Source: Paenibacillaceae bacterium GAS479
GTDB lineage: Bacteria > Bacillota > Bacilli > Paenibacillales > Paenibacillaceae
Length of the DNA stretch: 64,000 nt
Assembly: GCA_900105225.1 (NCBI GenBank)
Contig: LT629764.1
Coordinates: forward strand, 1,417,501-1,481,500
Direction: 5' to 3'
A program made the position numbers and the translations under genes. Below, piece by piece: positions 61,244 to 64,000 of this stretch. Each line of letters begins with the position of its first letter. The stretch's first letter is position 1. The notes under the pieces are model-generated. The model was not told the origin of the DNA and did not search any database. It saw nothing but the letters and a program-made list of their open reading frames with translations.

Positions 61244-62206
61244 TCAAACACTCTGAGCTAGCAGCGCCTCAACCTCTTGAGGTGTCGGCAGAGCAGAAAT
61301 CGCGCCTGCTCTTGTCGTTGTAATCGCAGCAGCGGCGTTGGCGAAGGCAAGCAGCCTGACTGCCGTCTCTTGCGGGATACCCTGTAGAAACTCCCTTTGC
61401 TGAACGACGCCAAAGAGCAAGGCTCCAATAAAGGCATCACCCGCTCCTGTCGTATCGATCGTCTTAACGGCGTATCCTGGGACCTCGGATTGAAACTCCC
61501 GAGTCAGCCACATTGCACCAGCCGGCCCACGGGTATAGATGACATGGCGGACATCTCCAACAAAGAGCGCCTGAAGCGCCTCTTGCTCGTCCTCAATGCC
61601 AGTAATAAAAGCCAGCTCCTCATCGCTGATCTTGACCAGGTGAGCCAGCGGCAAAAATTCCAGGATGGCCCGGCGGCAAGCCTCCGGGGAGGTCCACAGC
61701 GGCAGCCGCACATTGGGATCAAAGCTGATGATCCCGCCTGCTTCTCGGCATTTGGCGATCGCTTCTCGATGAGCGTATTTGACTGGAGCTTCGATCAGAT
61801 CAACGGAACAAAAATGCAGCACATCTCCTGTGCTGAACCAGTCACCAATCTCATCCGCTTCCAGCAGCATGTCAGCGCTCGGGTTCCGGTAGAAGCTGAA
61901 ATCACGATTGCCGTCAGCACGCAGACTGACAAAAGCCATCGCCGTATTTGCTTCTTTCGTTTGCAACACACGCGATACGTCCACACCGACAGCCGCCATC
62001 GTTTCGATCAGAAAGTCGCCGAACGCATCCTCCCCTAGCTTGCCGATAAAAGCACTGCTACCCCCTAGACGGGCTACTGCACTGGCCACATTTGCAGGTG
62101 CTCCTCCAGCTGCACGGGTAAAGCCGTCCACTTGCTTCAGCTCCACTCCCCGCTGTGCCGGGATCCAGTCTATGAGCGCTTCGCCGATCGTAAATACCAT
62201 TGCCAT
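61244..62206 (-). CDS. PfkB-family sugar kinase, probable fructokinase
   Basis: A 320-aa cytosolic kinase. Seen: N-terminal TIGEALIDWIP, the substrate motif GGAPANVASAVARLGG, and the catalytic anion-hole motif TIDTTGAGDAFIGAL with the base Asp. Closest in pattern to bacterial ScrK-type fructokinases. No sucrose genes adjoin. AGGAGG lies 9 bases before the ATG. Ribokinase or 2-keto-3-deoxygluconate kinase activity cannot be excluded. Confidence 0.88.
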   Translation of the reverse strand: MAMVFTIGEALIDWIPAQRGVELKQVDGFTRAAGGAPANVASAVARLGGSSAFIGKLGEDAFGDFLIETMAAVGVDVSRVLQTKEANTAMAFVSLRADGNRDFSFYRNPSADMLLEADEIGDWFSTGDVLHFCSVDLIEAPVKYAHREAIAKCREAGGIISFDPNVRLPLWTSPEACRRAILEFLPLAHLVKISDEELAFITGIEDEQEALQALFVGDVRHVIYTRGPAGAMWLTREFQSEVPGYAVKTIDTTGAGDAFIGALLFGVVQQREFLQGIPQETAVRLLAFANAAAAITTTRAGAISALPTPQEVEALLAQSV

Positions 62207-62226
62207 TGTTGCAGTCCTCCTGTCTA

Positions 62227-62691
62227 CTACTGAGGGAACAATATATCAAATACTGGCTTTGTATGTCCTCCGGGATACATGAGGTAAAGCAAAACGTAAA
62301 CAGCTACGCCAGTAATGGCGGTAACAAACCAGATGACGGAGGTGACGCGGCCCAGCTTACGATGTTTGGCATACTTCTCCTTAAAGCCGAAAACTAGCGT
62401 TGTAATGCCAAATATTGCTCCGACCGTCGCCAATACGATATGGAAGATGAGAAATACATAATAATATGGCGCAAGGCTTGGCGGTCCGCCCCAGTCCGTG
62501 TTTCCAGCAAGCAGCGTCCGTGAGGAGTAGATGATAAAAAAGATAATTGCAGCAATTGCAGCGGCAATCATCATTTTTTTGTGTGCTTCCAAGCGGCGCT
62601 TAATAGCAAGGTTCCAGCCGAAAGCAACCAAAATAGCGCTTAAAACGATGAAAAAGGTGCTGATGGTCGGAAAAATTGTATAACGATCCAA
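62227..62691 (-). CDS. DUF420 family membrane protein (YozB-like)
   Basis: A 154-aa protein with four helices: TISTFFIVLSAILVAFGW, MMIAAAIAAIIFFIIYSS, YYVFLIFHIVLATVGAIFGITTLV and the last helix near the C-terminus. Conserved His residues in AHKKMM and FLIFHIVLA. TTG at 62691 follows GGGAG; the longer frame to 62712 has no site. DUF420 genes are common next to ctaG and cytochrome oxidase genes, as here, so a role in oxidase assembly or heme/copper handling is inferred. Confidence 0.85.
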   Translation of the reverse strand: MDRYTIFPTISTFFIVLSAILVAFGWNLAIKRRLEAHKKMMIAAAIAAIIFFIIYSSRTLLAGNTDWGGPPSLAPYYYVFLIFHIVLATVGAIFGITTLVFGFKEKYAKHRKLGRVTSVIWFVTAITGVAVYVLLYLMYPGGHTKPVFDILFPQ

Positions 62692-62736
62692 GCTGTCTCC
62701 CTCACTTTCCAATCTAGCGATCCCGCAACCCGGCGT

Positions 62737-63633
62737 TTAAACCGGGTCAACACCGCGCAGATCACTGTCGTTCTCTGCATTTTCCTGACTGTACCACTGT
62801 CTAAAAATAAACACGAGAATGCAGCCGTACATAATTTCTTGCACGAGCTTCATCAAAATGCCGCCGATCTGCTGATCCTCCTTGGCGCTGAACAGATTGA
62901 AGAACATTGGTCCCTCAAACTTCTGCAGCAACCAAGCTGTATCGCCGGATACGCAATAGCTCATCGCCTGCGCCCATACGGCCGGATTATTGTAGACGGC
63001 ATACAATGACTCGCCCGCAAAAATAATCAAGGCACAAGCCGGGGTCAGCAGCACACCGCTAGCAAAAACATAGGCCATTTTGCGAAGGCCATTGAGACGG
63101 GTCCACTCTGGAACCGGGCAAGTAATTTGCCACCACATGATCATAGCCGCTATTAATAAAAGCAAGTTAAATCCCTCATGCAACCAGTAGCGGGTCATGA
63201 CGTAATCCTGGACGTTTGGTAAATGGTAGAACGAGAACAGAACATTAAACAAAACAAGCGTAAAGATCGGATTCATGACCGGACTGAGCCGCTTCCAAAA
63301 TCGTGCGCGGAACGCAGAACGCCAAGCGTAAGCTGGGATGCCCATGATGATCAGCGGCGGAGCAATTAGGTAGCTGATCGACATGTTTGCCATATGAAAG
63401 CTGAACATCATATGGCCAAGCAGATTCATCGGACCACCTTGAGCCAAATAGAGCAGTACAATGCCGGAGACAGCCATCGCTTGCTGCCAGAAACCTGGAC
63501 GCTTCTCCATTAAATAATGCTGCTCCCGCCATGGACCGATCAGATAGAAGTAGCCAATAAGAATCGCCAGCATCGTAAAGAGCATCCACGGGCTCCATAA
63601 AGCTTTGAAATCGAAGTATTCCAATCCAAGCAT
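62737..63633 (-). CDS. ctaG: Cytochrome c oxidase assembly factor CtaG
   Basis: A 298-aa membrane protein with seven to eight helices of the Caa3-type CtaG family. Seen: WSPWMLFTMLAILIGYFYL, HMMFSFHMANMSISYLIAPPLIIMGIP and W..W.....P conserved elements; GAAGGAG upstream of ATG. It helps to assemble cytochrome caa3. It precedes DUF420 and follows the oxidase subunit gene at the window edge, as in the ctaCDEFG layout. Confidence 0.93.
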   Translation of the reverse strand: MLGLEYFDFKALWSPWMLFTMLAILIGYFYLIGPWREQHYLMEKRPGFWQQAMAVSGIVLLYLAQGGPMNLLGHMMFSFHMANMSISYLIAPPLIIMGIPAYAWRSAFRARFWKRLSPVMNPIFTLVLFNVLFSFYHLPNVQDYVMTRYWLHEGFNLLLLIAAMIMWWQITCPVPEWTRLNGLRKMAYVFASGVLLTPACALIIFAGESLYAVYNNPAVWAQAMSYCVSGDTAWLLQKFEGPMFFNLFSAKEDQQIGGILMKLVQEIMYGCILVFIFRQWYSQENAENDSDLRGVDPV

Positions 63634-63814
63634 TGCGGATAATCTCCTTCCCTACTTCCTCTCGATCAGAGAGGCAACCGCCACAATTAAAGGCAGCAGA
63701 TGGGTTGATAAGCCTTACTTTACCGGAAGCAGTCGTACATGGCAAAGGTCAATATTGCGAACAGTTGCGCTGTCTGTTAGAGCATTGTAAAGCGCTTCAA
63801 TATCAAAACAACAA

Positions 63815-63844
63815 AAGAGGAGGTCTGCAGGCAGACGCTCCTCT
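63815..63844 (-). terminator. Terminator after the oxidase subunit IV gene
   Basis: AGAGGAG-GTCTGC-AGGC-AGAC-GCTCCTCT hairpin; on the minus strand a TTTTGTTGTTTT run follows. It separates ctaF-like from ctaG. Confidence 0.8.
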
Positions 63845-63861
63845 TCCCCTTTATACGCGGC

Positions 63862-64000
63862 TTACCACCAAGTCCAGTATTCCGCCATAATGACAATCGT
63901 AAACACAACGAACACGCCGGTCATAATACCTACAATCGGGAAAAGATGTCCCCGATCCTTCATATGCATCCAAAAGCCCATCTGGATAACGACCTGAAGA
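63862..64000 (-). CDS. ctaF: Cytochrome c oxidase subunit IV (5' end outside window)
   Basis: The last 45 codons are visible: a helix with MGFWMHMKDRGHLFPIVG and TGVFVVFTIVIMAEYWTWW ending in a stop. This is the pattern of the small CtaF subunit of caa3 oxidase. The 5' part lies beyond the right edge. Downstream are a terminator and ctaG on the same strand. Confidence 0.82.
   Translation of the reverse strand, partial: LQVVIQMGFWMHMKDRGHLFPIVGIMTGVFVVFTIVIMAEYWTWW

Overview
The window reads as chromosomal DNA of a Paenibacillus-like Firmicute. Signs are strong AGGAGG-type ribosome binding sites, many TTG and GTG starts, a Bacillus-type Fnr with a C-terminal cysteine cluster, LplB/YesMN-type sugar ABC loci, HemAT, CtaG and a ZTP riboswitch on folD. 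The genus is inferred from gene content. I saw no rRNA, tRNA, CRISPR array, prophage or intact insertion sequence.

Left part (1-17 kb). At the edge is folD, cut by the window end, behind a ZTP (pfl) riboswitch and terminator. A pentapeptide-repeat protein, a SEC-C/TPR protein and a VanX-like lipoprotein follow. Next come an ABC pseudogene scar and several families of non-coding repeats. The anaerobic fermentation operon (39-aa ORF, doxX, adhE, pflB, pflA) lies on the minus strand behind two Fnr boxes, one at the class II position of a promoter. A CycA-like permease is divergent from it. A NarL-type two-component system has its own Fnr box and stands head to head with fnr.

Middle (17-25.5 kb). 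Two clusters stand out. One is five tandem paralogues of about 150-180 aa, each with one very hydrophobic helix near the N-terminus followed by a predicted beta-rich extracytoplasmic part (17.2-19.8 kb). The other is a compact operon joining a soluble chemoreceptor-like protein, a GAF protein, a ThDP enzyme, a STAS-like protein and a KAS III homologue that lacks the usual catalytic His and Asn (20.0-24.5 kb). This is the best candidate for an undescribed system: a biosynthetic pair of enzymes fused genetically to a sensory module.

Sugar loci (25.5-55 kb). The first is an ABC importer operon with a GH13 enzyme, an ADP-ribosylglycohydrolase-family protein and an RpiB-like isomerase. A LacI regulator sits upstream, and an identical 14-bp operator lies before the operon and before lacI. 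Next are an APH-family kinase, a second LacI, and an HxlR/NmrA divergent pair. The second locus has a secreted GH30, an LplB/LplC-type importer with its lipoprotein, a YesM/YesN pair, a GH59 beta-galactosidase-like enzyme and two large secreted DUF4832-type paralogues. GH30 plus GH59 suggests use of beta-1,6-galactan (type II arabinogalactan); this is inference.

Right part (55-64 kb). A YtrA-type GntR operon holds two ABC ATPases, two membrane components and a 58-aa membrane protein, behind a 14+14 bp inverted repeat. HemAT, a PfkB sugar kinase, a DUF420 protein, ctaG and the 3' end of a cytochrome oxidase subunit IV gene follow.
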